From contig WLOP01000002.1 of assembly GCA_009699205.1 (NCBI GenBank), positions 1 through 64,000 on the forward strand: a stretch of 64,000 nt of DNA, read 5' to 3'. Below, one piece after another: positions 21,860 through 31,244 of the stretch. Made by a program: the position numbers and the translations under genes. Numbering within the stretch: position 1 is the first letter of the stretch; each line of letters opens with the position of its first letter. A model generated the notes under the pieces. That model had not been told where the DNA came from. It worked only from the letters and a program-made list of their open reading frames with translations, and searched no databases. This stretch comes from Actinomycetota bacterium (GTDB lineage: Bacteria > Actinomycetota > Actinomycetes > Nanopelagicales > Nanopelagicaceae).

Positions 21860-22803
21860 GTATCTACCTACTCCTTGGTCCCGAGAGCGCCCTTGCTGAT
21901 CGAGCCCTTGGTAAATTGCTTACCCACCTTAAAGAAGAAAGTACGGAGATCACAACAATTTTCGCAGCAGATGCAATTGTTGGAGATATCGCCGATGCGC
22001 TTGCGCCATCACTATTTTCCGAAAAGCGAGCCCTCGTTCTCCGTGACTTACAAGATTTGGATATGGATGTACAGGATGAGGTATCTCGCTACCTTGAAGA
22101 CGTTGATCCCACAATCACCGTCGTATTTTTACATAAAGGGGGTGTAAAAGGTAAAGCTCTTCTCGATCGAATCAAGAAAGCCAAACCTGAAATCCTTCTC
22201 TGTGACACGCTTAAGAAAGAATCTGAAAAACAGGATTTTGCGCGCAACATTTTTCTAGATATTGGACGCAAGGCAACCCCCGGCGCAATTGCCGCACTTG
22301 TAAACGCAGTAGGAACAGATCTGCGTGAACTTAGCGCCGCTTGCACACAGATTGCTTCAGATACCACCGGCGTAATTGATGAAACAATGATTGATAAATT
22401 TCATCAAGGCAGAATTGAAACAACTGGCTTTGATGTAGCCGATGCAGCTCTCGGCGGCGATATTTCTCAGGCGCTTCTTGCGCTGCGTAGCGCTATCGCC
22501 ACAGGAACCGATCCCGTAATGGTGACTAGTGCGATTGCCTCGGGGTTACGTGCAATCGCAAAAGTTTCGAGTGCAAATCGCGGCGCAAAATCTTTTGAAT
22601 TAGCGGCCTCTTTAGGTATGGCTCCTTGGCAGATAGATAAAGCTCGCAGGCAACTCAGCGGATGGACTCCCCGAGGATTGGCAGATGCTGTAGGAGCAAT
22701 TGCTCTTGCTGATGCCCAAGTGAAGGGGGCAGGTGTCGATCCGATTTATGCTCTTGAACGGGCTCTGATGGATATAGCCCTTGCACGCTCCTCATTTGCG
22801 TAG
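21856..22803 (+). CDS. holA: DNA polymerase III, delta subunit
   Basis: 315 residues. Recognised by the N-terminal SIYLLLGPESALADRALGKLL stretch and the family layout of an AAA-like N-terminal region plus a helical collar (VTSAIASGLRAIAKVS; MAPWQIDKARRQLSGW). It is the clamp-loader wrench subunit. It follows comEC with an ATGA overlap, the usual comEA-comEC-holA-rpsT order. Confidence 0.93.
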   Translation: MSIYLLLGPESALADRALGKLLTHLKEESTEITTIFAADAIVGDIADALAPSLFSEKRALVLRDLQDLDMDVQDEVSRYLEDVDPTITVVFLHKGGVKGKALLDRIKKAKPEILLCDTLKKESEKQDFARNIFLDIGRKATPGAIAALVNAVGTDLRELSAACTQIASDTTGVIDETMIDKFHQGRIETTGFDVADAALGGDISQALLALRSAIATGTDPVMVTSAIASGLRAIAKVSSANRGAKSFELAASLGMAPWQIDKARRQLSGWTPRGLADAVGAIALADAQVKGAGVDPIYALERALMDIALARSSFA

Positions 22804-22807
22804 ATTT

Positions 22808-22840
22808 CCAGCCAATTTGAGGCTGAGCGCCTCTCGCTGG
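22808..22840. other. Nested hairpin between holA and rpsT
   Basis: Outer arms CCAGC (22808-22812) and GCTGG (22836-22840) enclose a perfect inner stem GAGGC/GCCTC (22819-22823 with 22829-22833). It begins 5 nt after the holA stop. It could be the end of the holA message or part of the rpsT leader. There is no T-run after it. Confidence 0.4.
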
Positions 22841-22914
22841 TAGCCTTCATCCTCTTGCGCCAGGCTCATACGAGGATGGCGATTAATCAATAGCTCAGGA
22901 CAGGACAAGCGCAC

Positions 22915-23184
22915 GTGGCAAATATCAAGTCGCAGATCAAGCGGGTTAAGACCAATGAGAAGGCACGCCTTCGTAACAAGTCAGTGCGCTCATCAATCAA
23001 GACCGCTGTTCGTAAGTTCCGCGATGCAGTCACTGCAGGAGATGCAGCAACAATTACTACCGAACTTCGCACCGCATCACAGGCTCTAGATGTTGCTGTG
23101 GCTAAAGGTGTGCTTCACAAGAATGCAGCAGCCAACAAGAAGTCTTCGATGGCTAAGTCGGCTAATAAAGCCGGCGTTCGTTAA
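22915..23184 (+). CDS. rpsT: 30S ribosomal protein S20
   Basis: 89-residue basic protein starting at GTG, reading [21 protein letters not shown], the standard S20 N-terminus. It binds 16S rRNA early in 30S assembly. The 111-nt gap before it contains a hairpin and presumably its promoter. Confidence 0.96.
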   Translation: MANIKSQIKRVKTNEKARLRNKSVRSSIKTAVRKFRDAVTAGDAATITTELRTASQALDVAVAKGVLHKNAAANKKSSMAKSANKAGVR

Positions 23185-23216
23185 TTATCTATTTATTCTA
23201 AAGCGAGGCTAGGTTA

Positions 23217-25088
23217 ATGCCTGCAATTTCACTTGCTAAGGCGCCGCAACCAGCTTCCACAGATCCGGCGCAGATTCGCAACTTTGCGATCATTGCCCAC
23301 ATCGATCATGGTAAATCCACTTTGGCCGACCGCATGCTCGGAATTACCGAAGTAGTCGATCCTAGAAATATGCGCGCGCAGTATCTCGATCGCATGGATA
23401 TCGAACGCGAACGCGGTATCACCATTAAATCTCAAGCAGTACGACTGCCATGGCGATCAGGTATTGATGGCAAGGATTACATCCTCAATATGATCGACAC
23501 ACCAGGGCATGTGGACTTCACATACGAAGTATCGCGCTCGCTCGCTGCAAGCGAAGGCGCCATCTTGTTGGTGGATTGCGCGCAAGGTATCGAAGCTCAA
23601 ACTTTGGCAAACCTTTACCTAGCGATGGAAAATAACTTAAAAATCATTCCGGTACTCAACAAAATAGATTTACCTGCAGCCCAGCCAGATAAGTTCGCTG
23701 CAGAACTTGCGAAGTTAATCGGCTGCGAACCAAGTGATTGTTTACGTGTTTCAGGAAAAACTGGCGACGGGGTCGCAGAGTTACTTGATCAAATTATCGA
23801 ACAGATTCCAGCTCCAGTAGGAGATGCCAACGCACCTGCGCGTGCATTGATCTTTGACTCTGTTTACGATGTCTACCGTGGCGTAGTCACATATGTACGA
23901 GTTATCGATGGACACCTTTCTTCACGCGATCAGATTCAGATGTTCTCAACTGGCGTGCGTCACGAGATGCTTGAAGTGGGAGTGATTTCGCCCGAACCTC
24001 TTGCTTGCAAGGGCCTTGGTGTTGGCGAAGTGGGTTACCTCATCACCGGCGTTAAAGATGTTCGTCAATCTCGCGTGGGCGACACTGTGACAAACTTTAA
24101 TAATCCGACGAAGACTGCCTTGGCAGGATACAAAGATCCAAAGCCAATGGTCTTTTCTGGGCTATATCCATTAGACGGCGCAGATTATCCCCTTCTACGT
24201 GAAGCGCTAGATAAGTTACAGCTCAACGATGCAGCACTTGTTTATGAGCCTGAATCATCTGCAGCCCTCGGCTTTGGATTCCGCTGTGGCTTCCTGGGGC
24301 TTTTACATATGGAAATTGTTCGCGAACGGCTGGAACGTGAATCAAATTTAAGTTTGATTTCAACGGCACCTAACGTGGTTTATAACGTCAAACTTGATGA
24401 TGGAAAATCCATAATCGTTACCAACCCCAGCGAATTTCCTGACGGAAAGATCATGAGCGTTGAAGAACCAATCGTGCGTTCAACAATCTTGGCGCCAAGT
24501 GAATTCATTGGGGCAATTATGGAGTTATGCCAACAGCGGCGTGGCGTGCTCCTGGGTATGGATTATCTATCCGAAGACCGCGTTGAGATTCGTTACACCC
24601 TTCCGCTTGCTGAAATAGTTTTCGACTTCTTCGACAAACTCAAATCCAGTACCCGTGGTTATGCATCATTGGATTATGAAGCAATCGGCGATGCAGAAGG
24701 AGACCTTGTCAAGGTAGACATCTTGCTCCAGGGCGAAGCCGTTGATGCATTCAGCGCCATCGTTCATCGTGAGAAAGCTTATGCATATGGACTCATGATG
24801 ACAGCAAAATTGCGCGAACTTATTCCGCGTCAACAATTTGAAGTCCCTATTCAGGCTGCAATTGGTTCGAGAATTATCGCTCGCGAAAATATCCGTGCAA
24901 TTCGAAAAGACGTTCTCGCTAAATGCTACGGCGGAGATATTTCGCGTAAGCGCAAACTGCTTGAGAAGCAGAAAGAGGGAAAGAAGCGTATGAAGATGGT
25001 TGGGCGCGTTGAAGTTCCTCAAGAAGCATTTATCGCTGCCCTTGCAACCGATGCCGATATCGAAAAGGCGAAGGCCGCCCGCAAGTAA
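23217..25088 (+). CDS. lepA: Elongation factor 4
   Basis: 623-residue translational GTPase that back-translocates stalled ribosomes. G1 is AHIDHGKST (27-35), G3 DTPGH, G4 NKID. The C-terminal LepA-specific domain ends in a basic stretch ([21 protein letters not shown]). A GAGG sequence 9-12 nt upstream can serve as ribosome-binding site. hemW begins at the next base after the stop. Confidence 0.97.
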   Translation: MPAISLAKAPQPASTDPAQIRNFAIIAHIDHGKSTLADRMLGITEVVDPRNMRAQYLDRMDIERERGITIKSQAVRLPWRSGIDGKDYILNMIDTPGHVDFTYEVSRSLAASEGAILLVDCAQGIEAQTLANLYLAMENNLKIIPVLNKIDLPAAQPDKFAAELAKLIGCEPSDCLRVSGKTGDGVAELLDQIIEQIPAPVGDANAPARALIFDSVYDVYRGVVTYVRVIDGHLSSRDQIQMFSTGVRHEMLEVGVISPEPLACKGLGVGEVGYLITGVKDVRQSRVGDTVTNFNNPTKTALAGYKDPKPMVFSGLYPLDGADYPLLREALDKLQLNDAALVYEPESSAALGFGFRCGFLGLLHMEIVRERLERESNLSLISTAPNVVYNVKLDDGKSIIVTNPSEFPDGKIMSVEEPIVRSTILAPSEFIGAIMELCQQRRGVLLGMDYLSEDRVEIRYTLPLAEIVFDFFDKLKSSTRGYASLDYEAIGDAEGDLVKVDILLQGEAVDAFSAIVHREKAYAYGLMMTAKLRELIPRQQFEVPIQAAIGSRIIARENIRAIRKDVLAKCYGGDISRKRKLLEKQKEGKKRMKMVGRVEVPQEAFIAALATDADIEKAKAARK

Positions 25089-26231
25089 ATGAACGACCTC
25101 TCGTTCTACATTCATATCCCGTACTGCATTAAGCGCTGCGGTTACTGTGATTTCAATACCTATACGCCATCTGAACTACGAGAAGGCGCAAGCCTTGAAG
25201 TTGTATCCGGGGATTACATCGACGCGGTACTACGCGAAATTGATTTAGCGGCACAGAGCGGCCCAGGTAGCGTCCCCACGATTTTCTTTGGCGGCGGGAC
25301 GCCTTCATTGCTTAAACCTCAAGACCTTGGGCGAGTAATTACGGCAATCAAAGAGCGTTGGGAAGTCACCGCAAATTGCGAGATCACACTCGAGGCAAAT
25401 CCTGATTCGGTCGATGCCCAGAAGCTTCGCGAATTTATAGAGGCTGGTTTTAATCGTGTCTCTTTTGGAATGCAATCAGCGGTGCCACATGTTCTTAAAG
25501 TTTTAGATCGTACGCATCAACCAGAGAACGTTGCGCGAGCCGTACAAGGGGCAAGAGATGCAGGATTTGAAAGTGTGAGCGTTGATTTGATTTACGGAAC
25601 ACCAGGTGAAAGCTTGGATGATTGGCAATTGTCGGTAGAAACTGCGCTCAATCTTTCGGTAGATCACATTAGTGCTTACGCACTTATCGTGGAATCTGGC
25701 ACGAAGCTCGCATCTTCAATTAAACGCGGTGAGATTTCTATGCCCGATGATGACTTAATGGCTGATATGTATTTGCTTATTGATGAGCGAGCAGAATCTG
25801 CTGGTATGCAATGGTATGAATTGAGTAACTGGGCCAAACCCGGCCACGAATCACGACATAACATTGCATATTGGGAGAACGCCAACTGGTGGGGTGCAGG
25901 TCCTGGTGCGCACTCGCATATTGATGGTGTTCGTTGGTCAAATATCAAACATCCCAACGCATATAAATCTTCATTACTCGAAGGCAAGAGCATTGTTTTG
26001 CAAAAGGAAATTCTCACGCAATCTCAATTGCAGGATGAGGCAATCATGCTTTCAATTCGAATGCGCAAAGGAATCGCGCTAGAACGACTGACGCCTGCGC
26101 AGATCGCAAGAATTCAAGGCTATTGCGCCAGCGGGCATCTGGATAAAGCACAGTGGGACCTCGGCGCCCTGCAGTTGACCGCAGAAGGTCGCCTGATAGC
26201 CGATCGAATCGTGCGTGAATTAGTTGTGTAG
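25089..26231 (+). CDS. hemW: Radical SAM protein HemW (heme chaperone / HemN-like)
   Basis: 380 residues. The radical-SAM cysteines are Cys13, Cys17 and Cys20 in YCIKRCGYCDF, followed by the glycine-rich FFGGGTPSLL and a C-terminal HemN_C region. It has the HemW-type CxxxCxxC site and is called HemW rather than oxygen-independent coproporphyrinogen oxidase on that ground. It lies between lepA and hrcA, its usual place in Gram-positive bacteria. Confidence 0.93.
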   Translation: MNDLSFYIHIPYCIKRCGYCDFNTYTPSELREGASLEVVSGDYIDAVLREIDLAAQSGPGSVPTIFFGGGTPSLLKPQDLGRVITAIKERWEVTANCEITLEANPDSVDAQKLREFIEAGFNRVSFGMQSAVPHVLKVLDRTHQPENVARAVQGARDAGFESVSVDLIYGTPGESLDDWQLSVETALNLSVDHISAYALIVESGTKLASSIKRGEISMPDDDLMADMYLLIDERAESAGMQWYELSNWAKPGHESRHNIAYWENANWWGAGPGAHSHIDGVRWSNIKHPNAYKSSLLEGKSIVLQKEILTQSQLQDEAIMLSIRMRKGIALERLTPAQIARIQGYCASGHLDKAQWDLGALQLTAEGRLIADRIVRELVV

Positions 26232-26245
26232 TAACGTGTCTGCCT

Positions 26246-26584
26246 ATGCATACCTCACACGTCATCCTCGTCGCCCTTCTAGCCCTCATTTTTCTTCTTT
26301 CGGGGCTCTTTAAAGCTAGCGGCAATCCCAAAGGACTTTCGGGTACTCGCGAAGTAAATGTTCCTGACAAGTTGGCCCGCGTCATTGGAGTCTGGGAAGC
26401 ACTTGCCGCGCTGGGCCTCATCATCGGGCTACGTGCAGATTTCATTCAGTGGGGTGCACTCATTGCCCTTTGGGTCACGATGGGTGGAGCGGTTTATTCG
26501 CACTTTCGTGCGCAAAAAGCTAAAACTGCCGTACCAGCATTCATACTTCTCACTTTGATTTCGATCGCACTCGTCACTATTTAA
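26246..26584 (+). CDS. DoxX-like small membrane protein
   Basis: 112 residues with four predicted membrane helices (about 4-24, 46-64, 67-85, 95-112). The pattern resembles the DoxX/MauE family. A function for such proteins is rarely known; some work with redox enzymes. It is inserted between hemW and hrcA, which are neighbours in many bacteria. Confidence 0.7.
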   Translation: MHTSHVILVALLALIFLLSGLFKASGNPKGLSGTREVNVPDKLARVIGVWEALAALGLIIGLRADFIQWGALIALWVTMGGAVYSHFRAQKAKTAVPAFILLTLISIALVTI

Positions 26585-26597
26585 CTATTAGATATTT

Positions 26598-27611
26598 ATG
26601 TCTTCTCGCCGTCTAGAAATACTTCGCGCAATAGTCGATGAATATGTTGCTACCCAAGAGCCAGTGGGATCAAAATCAATTGCCGATCGACACGGGTTGG
26701 GAATCTCGCCCGCCACAATTCGCAATGAGATGGCAGTTCTTGAAGAGGAAGGGCTTATCACCCACCCACATACAAGCGCTGGCCGAATTCCGACCGACCT
26801 TGGTTACCGGGTCTTCGTTGATAAATTAGCAACGGTCAAACCTCTTTCAGGGGCAGAGCGGCGCGCAATCGAAACTTTCCTTGAGGGCGCACTTGATCTT
26901 GATGATGTTGTCATGAGGACGGTACGACTTCTCGCAGATGTCACCAAACAAGTAGCAGTTGTTCAATATCCAACTATTGTGAAATCCCGCGTGAAGCATC
27001 TTGAACTTGTGGCGTTAAATCCCTCACGTGTAATGGTTATTTTAATTACTGACGCTGGGCGAGTAGAGCAGAGGATTTTGGAATTCTTGCACGAACTTTC
27101 AGAAGATTTCTTAGTTTCACTTCGAACACAACTCAACCAAGCGAGTGCCGGAGAGCGTTTGCCCGATGTCGCGGCAAAACTAAGCCCTCTCCTGACCGGA
27201 TTCACATCTGGAGATAAGAAGGATGTGGGGATAATCGTTTCAACTATTGTCGAAATGTCTATGGAGAAGCCAGAAGAGAAAGTTGTTCTTGCTGGTACAG
27301 CTAACCTTGCTCGCTTCCGCGAAGATTTTACTGCGCAAATTCACCCAATTTTGGAAGCGCTAGAAGAACAAGTTGTATTGCTGCGACTATTGGGCGATGT
27401 CGGAGATACCGTTCAAGTTCGTATCGGACACGAACAAATAGATGAGAATTTGCGTCAAACAAGTTTGGTAACGGTCGGATATGGAACACAGTTACAGCCT
27501 TTAGGCGCCCTTGGAATTATTGGTCCCACGCGAATGGATTACGCCGGATCTATTTCGGCGGTTTCTGCCGTTGCCAGGTATGTGGGTAGATATATGGGCG
27601 AGGGCGCATAG
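26598..27611 (+). CDS. hrcA: Heat-inducible transcription repressor HrcA
   Basis: 337 residues. The N-terminal winged helix carries SRRLEILRAIVDEYV and GISPATIRNEMAVLEEEGLI, and the C-terminal GAF-like domain contains the LVTVGYGT-type segment. It represses class I heat-shock genes by binding the CIRCE operator. No CIRCE element is seen before hrcA itself, so the targets must lie elsewhere. It overlaps dnaJ by one base. Confidence 0.95.
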   Translation: MSSRRLEILRAIVDEYVATQEPVGSKSIADRHGLGISPATIRNEMAVLEEEGLITHPHTSAGRIPTDLGYRVFVDKLATVKPLSGAERRAIETFLEGALDLDDVVMRTVRLLADVTKQVAVVQYPTIVKSRVKHLELVALNPSRVMVILITDAGRVEQRILEFLHELSEDFLVSLRTQLNQASAGERLPDVAAKLSPLLTGFTSGDKKDVGIIVSTIVEMSMEKPEEKVVLAGTANLARFREDFTAQIHPILEALEEQVVLLRLLGDVGDTVQVRIGHEQIDENLRQTSLVTVGYGTQLQPLGALGIIGPTRMDYAGSISAVSAVARYVGRYMGEGA

Positions 27612-28711
27612 TGGCTGATCTATATTCGCTCTTGGGGGTTGAACGTGATGCCGACCAAGATCAGATTAAACGTGCGTATCGTAAATTAGCTCGCGAGTTA
27701 CATCCCGATGTAAATCCTGATCCAGCGATTCAGGATAAATTTAAAGAAATTACCGCAGCTTATGAAGTGCTTAGCGACCCACAGAAACGCCAAAACTATG
27801 ACATGGGCGGAAGTTCTAACTTTGGGCAAGGCGGATTTGGATTTGGCGACATCATGGATGCCTTCTTCGGAGCAGGGGGAGGAAATCGTGGGCCACGTCC
27901 ACGTGTTCGCGCAGGACAGGACGCGCTGATACGTATTGAAGTGGATTTGAATGAAGCTTGCTTTGGTACCGAGCGCGAAATTAGCGTTGAGAGCGCGGTC
28001 CGCTGTAGCAAATGCGATGGTTCTGGTTGTGCAAATTCGAGCAAGCCTTCTTTTTGTGAAATTTGCAAAGGCCGCGGAGAGACCCAGCAAGTAACGCGTT
28101 CATTCTTGGGACAGGTGATGACAAGCCGTCCTTGCGCCAATTGTCAGGGATTCGGAAGTGTAATTTCAGATCCTTGTAGTGAATGTTCCGGAGATGGTCG
28201 CGTTCGCTCTCGTCAAACTATTCCAGTAAAGATCCCGGCAGGTGTTGAAACCGGAAATCGAATCCAATTAACAGGACGTGGCGAAGTTGGACCAGGCGGT
28301 GGACCTGCAGGAGATCTCTATGTGGAAATCGTTCAAACCGCCCATGAGTATTTGATTCGTGATGGGAATATGCTGCACATGGCTTTAGGAATCACTATGG
28401 CCGCTGCGGCGCTAGGAACAACAATTGAAATTGAAACATTAGATGGGCGCATACCTGTGAGCATTAAACCTGGGACTCAAAGCGGAGCAACGATTCCCGT
28501 CAAACATAAAGGTGTTACTCATCTACGTGGGGGAGGACGTGGCGACCTCATCGTCCACGTTGAAGTGCATACGCCCACGAAACTTAATCGCGAACAAGAA
28601 GGACTCCTTAAGAAATTTGCTGATTCTCGTGGCGAAAAAGAAGGCGAAGCTCAAGTCCAGGGCCACGACGGTGGATTTTTTAGTAAGTTCCGCGACGCAT
28701 TCGGCCGCTAA
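27611..28711 (+). CDS. dnaJ: Chaperone DnaJ
   Basis: 366 residues from GTG. The J domain has the HPD motif at 31-33, then a Gly/Phe-rich linker (about 73-96), then four cysteine repeats of CxxCxGxG type (CSKCDGSG, CEICKGRG, CANCQGFG, CSECSGDG, about 133-195), then the substrate-binding C-terminal domain. It stimulates the ATPase of DnaK, which is not in the window. It is coupled to hrcA, as in other actinobacteria. Confidence 0.96.
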   Translation: MADLYSLLGVERDADQDQIKRAYRKLARELHPDVNPDPAIQDKFKEITAAYEVLSDPQKRQNYDMGGSSNFGQGGFGFGDIMDAFFGAGGGNRGPRPRVRAGQDALIRIEVDLNEACFGTEREISVESAVRCSKCDGSGCANSSKPSFCEICKGRGETQQVTRSFLGQVMTSRPCANCQGFGSVISDPCSECSGDGRVRSRQTIPVKIPAGVETGNRIQLTGRGEVGPGGGPAGDLYVEIVQTAHEYLIRDGNMLHMALGITMAAAALGTTIEIETLDGRIPVSIKPGTQSGATIPVKHKGVTHLRGGGRGDLIVHVEVHTPTKLNREQEGLLKKFADSRGEKEGEAQVQGHDGGFFSKFRDAFGR

Positions 28712-29436
28712 TGCTCACTCTCTTTCTCGTTCCCCAAATCCCAATAAATATTGGTGATGTTTTTATCCTTGACGGGGACGAGGGACATCATGCCGCTCGA
28801 GTCTTGCGTATCACTGTGCGAGAAGAAGTATTAGTCACCGATGGTCAAGGCTCATGGGTGCGCGCAGAAACGCTCAGCGTTGAGAAGAAATCATTGACGC
28901 TGAGAGTTCTTGAATCAGGGCGTGAAGATAAACCGAGGATATCTATCACTTTGGTACAAGGCCTGCCTAAATCTGACCGAGCTAAAGAAGCGATTGAACT
29001 GTGCACAGGTGCGGGTGTAGATATATTTCTGCCGTGGCAAGCGTCACGATCGATTAGTAAAGGGAATGAAAGCACGGTTGAAAAATTCCAGAGCACCGCA
29101 AATGAAGCGAGTAAGCAATCTCGCAGATTTTGGACTCCTATCATTGGCAAGACAACATCTACCGCTGATGTTGTCGCACTCATTGCTCAAGCTGATGTAG
29201 CTCTTGTGTTTCACGAAAGCGCTTCGATGAAGTTAAGCGATATCCCACTTCCTTCATCACAAATTTCCCAGGTGTTGCTCATTGTTGGCCCAGAAGGAGG
29301 GCTCACCGATGAAGAGGTGCAGCAATTTACACAGGCCGGAGCATCTCTTTGCTTGCTTGGGCGCCCCATTTTGCGTTCGGCACATGCTGGAATTGCTGCA
29401 ATTTCGGCGGTCAGCTCTCTGCTGAAGATATGGTGA
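28711..29436 (+). CDS. rsmE: 16S rRNA m3U1498 methyltransferase
   Basis: 241-residue SPOUT methyltransferase. The knot region shows LLIVGPEGGLTDEEV (from about 190) and LLGRPILRSAHAGIAAI at the C-terminus. It starts within the dnaJ stop (TAATG overlap). The order hrcA-dnaJ-rsmE-HIT-phoH-ybeY is conserved in actinobacteria. Confidence 0.95.
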   Translation: MLTLFLVPQIPINIGDVFILDGDEGHHAARVLRITVREEVLVTDGQGSWVRAETLSVEKKSLTLRVLESGREDKPRISITLVQGLPKSDRAKEAIELCTGAGVDIFLPWQASRSISKGNESTVEKFQSTANEASKQSRRFWTPIIGKTTSTADVVALIAQADVALVFHESASMKLSDIPLPSSQISQVLLIVGPEGGLTDEEVQQFTQAGASLCLLGRPILRSAHAGIAAISAVSSLLKIW

Positions 29437-29440
29437 AGCC

Positions 29441-29788
29441 ATGGCGCTAGACCCCACTTGTTTATTTTGCAAGATAATTTCTGGAGATATCCCTGCTGAA
29501 ATTATTTTTCGCAATGAAAATGTTATTGCCTTCCGAGATATCACTCCTCAAGCTCCTACGCATGTGCTTTTAGTTCCGACGATTCATGTCGAAAACGCCG
29601 CTGCGCTTGCGCAACTTTCTTGCGTTGTCACCGCTGCCCTCTTCACGGCAGCAAAGGAGATTGCCGCCTCCGAAGGCCTTGATGGCTACCGGACTGTTTT
29701 TAACACTGGGGCGAGCGTAGGACAGAGCGTATTTCATGCTCATTTACATCTGCTTGGCGGACGTGCCTTTACTTGGCCACCCGGATAA
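29441..29788 (+). CDS. HIT family nucleotide hydrolase
   Basis: 115 residues. The histidine triad is His99-x-His101-x-His103 in VFHAHLHLLGG. The N-terminal CLFCKIISGDIPAEI is typical of the HinT/PKCI branch. It probably cleaves phosphoramidate-linked adenosine nucleotides. It starts 4 nt after rsmE. Confidence 0.94.
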   Translation: MALDPTCLFCKIISGDIPAEIIFRNENVIAFRDITPQAPTHVLLVPTIHVENAAALAQLSCVVTAALFTAAKEIAASEGLDGYRTVFNTGASVGQSVFHAHLHLLGGRAFTWPPG

Positions 29789-29800
29789 AGGTCTGAGACG

Positions 29801-29806
29801 TAGAAT
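29801..29806 (+). promoter_or_regulatory. Leaderless -10 box of phoH
   Basis: TAGAAT followed by 7 nt and the ATG at 29814. It overlaps an alternative ATG at 29805. Confidence 0.45.
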
Positions 29807-29813
29807 GCAACCA

Positions 29814-30806
29814 ATGGATAGAACCCTCTTCGCGATTCCTCATGCGATACCCATGATTTCATTATTGGGCGCTGCCGATGCAAACTTGCGCATCATCGAA
29901 GAAGCATTTCCTTCGCTATTGATCACAGTCCGAGGTAACGAGATTTTCTTCTCAGGAGACCTTGAAGAGGGCGCTCGACTAGAAGCACTTATTAACGAAT
30001 TACTCGTGGTTATTCGTTCTGGTCTTACGCTCACTGGCGAGCAAGTTCTTCGTTCGATTGCGATGCTGCAAAGCGTTCCGCAGGAACATCCAGCAGAGGT
30101 TTTATCACTCAATATTGTCAGCAATCGTGGCCGCAGTATCCGCCCAAAGACTGCCAATCAAAAACATTATGTTGACGCAATCGACGAGCACACCATCACT
30201 TTTGGAATCGGACCAGCAGGAACCGGTAAGACATATTTGGCGATGGCAAAAGCAGTTTCGGCGTTGCAGGCTAAAACGGTAAATCGCATCATCCTGACTC
30301 GCCCTGCAGTAGAAGCAGGCGAGCATTTGGGTTTTTTGCCTGGAACTCTTTCAGAGAAGATTGACCCGTACTTACGACCACTCTTTGATGCCTTGCATGA
30401 CATGATAGATCCAGATTCGATTCCACGGTTGATGCAATCTGGTGTAATTGAAGTGGCACCATTGGCTTATATGCGAGGCCGCACCCTCAATGATGCTTTT
30501 ATTATTTTGGATGAAGCACAAAACACTTCGCCAGAGCAGATGAAGATGTTTCTTACCCGATTAGGTTTTGGTTCTACGATGGTCGTCACAGGAGATGTCA
30601 CGCAGATTGACTTACCACACGGGCAAAAATCTGGCTTAAATGTGATTCGCGATATCTTGGATGAGGTCGATGACATTGCTTTTATTGATCTAACATCCCA
30701 TGACGTAGTGCGCCATAGCTTGGTGGGAGAGATAGTAGATGCCTATGGGAAATTTGAAGAAGCACGGGCGAATTCCGCGCCACGTCAACTTCGCCCGAGC
30801 AATTAA
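29814..30806 (+). CDS. phoH: PhoH-like ATPase
   Basis: 330 residues. An N-terminal KH-like RNA-binding part (about 10-105) is followed by the P-loop ATPase with Walker A GPAGTGKT (133-140) and Walker B FIILDEAQN. It is probably an RNA-linked ATPase working with YbeY, which is encoded 3 nt downstream. The ATG at 29805 is also possible. The longer frame back to 29736 overlaps the HIT gene and is unlikely. Confidence 0.93.
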   Translation: MDRTLFAIPHAIPMISLLGAADANLRIIEEAFPSLLITVRGNEIFFSGDLEEGARLEALINELLVVIRSGLTLTGEQVLRSIAMLQSVPQEHPAEVLSLNIVSNRGRSIRPKTANQKHYVDAIDEHTITFGIGPAGTGKTYLAMAKAVSALQAKTVNRIILTRPAVEAGEHLGFLPGTLSEKIDPYLRPLFDALHDMIDPDSIPRLMQSGVIEVAPLAYMRGRTLNDAFIILDEAQNTSPEQMKMFLTRLGFGSTMVVTGDVTQIDLPHGQKSGLNVIRDILDEVDDIAFIDLTSHDVVRHSLVGEIVDAYGKFEEARANSAPRQLRPSN

Positions 30807-30809
30807 TCT

Positions 30810-31244
30810 ATGAGCACCGAGTTAATCAATCAATCCGCAATTGACTGCTCAACAGTCGATTTGGCCTCTTTGCTAAATTTTGCAATCGCCGAACTTGACC
30901 TTAACGCTGAATGCGAACTGAACTTGATGTTGGTTGATGAAGTTGAAATGACTCAATTGCACGTTAAGTGGATGCAAGAGCCTGGGCCCACTGATGTTCT
31001 TTCATTTCCGATGGACGAGATTAAACCGGGGTGGAAAGAGGCCGCAGTTCTGGGCGACATTGTTGTCTGCCCAAGTATCGCCGCGCGCCAAGCTCAGAGC
31101 GCTGGACATTCTTTTGAGCACGAAATGGCTATTTTGAGTGTGCATGGCCTACTCCATATTGTTGGCTACGATCATGCGAACCAAAGTGATGAGCATGAAA
31201 TGTTCTCCCTTCAAGAATCCCTCGTAGCAAGGTGGAGTAAGTGA
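30810..31244 (+). CDS. ybeY: Endoribonuclease YbeY
   Basis: 144 residues. The metal site is His112-x3-His116-x5-His122 in HGLLHIVGYDH. It matures rRNA ends and takes part in ribosome quality control. It overlaps the next gene by 4 nt (GTGA). Confidence 0.95.
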   Translation: MSTELINQSAIDCSTVDLASLLNFAIAELDLNAECELNLMLVDEVEMTQLHVKWMQEPGPTDVLSFPMDEIKPGWKEAAVLGDIVVCPSIAARQAQSAGHSFEHEMAILSVHGLLHIVGYDHANQSDEHEMFSLQESLVARWSK

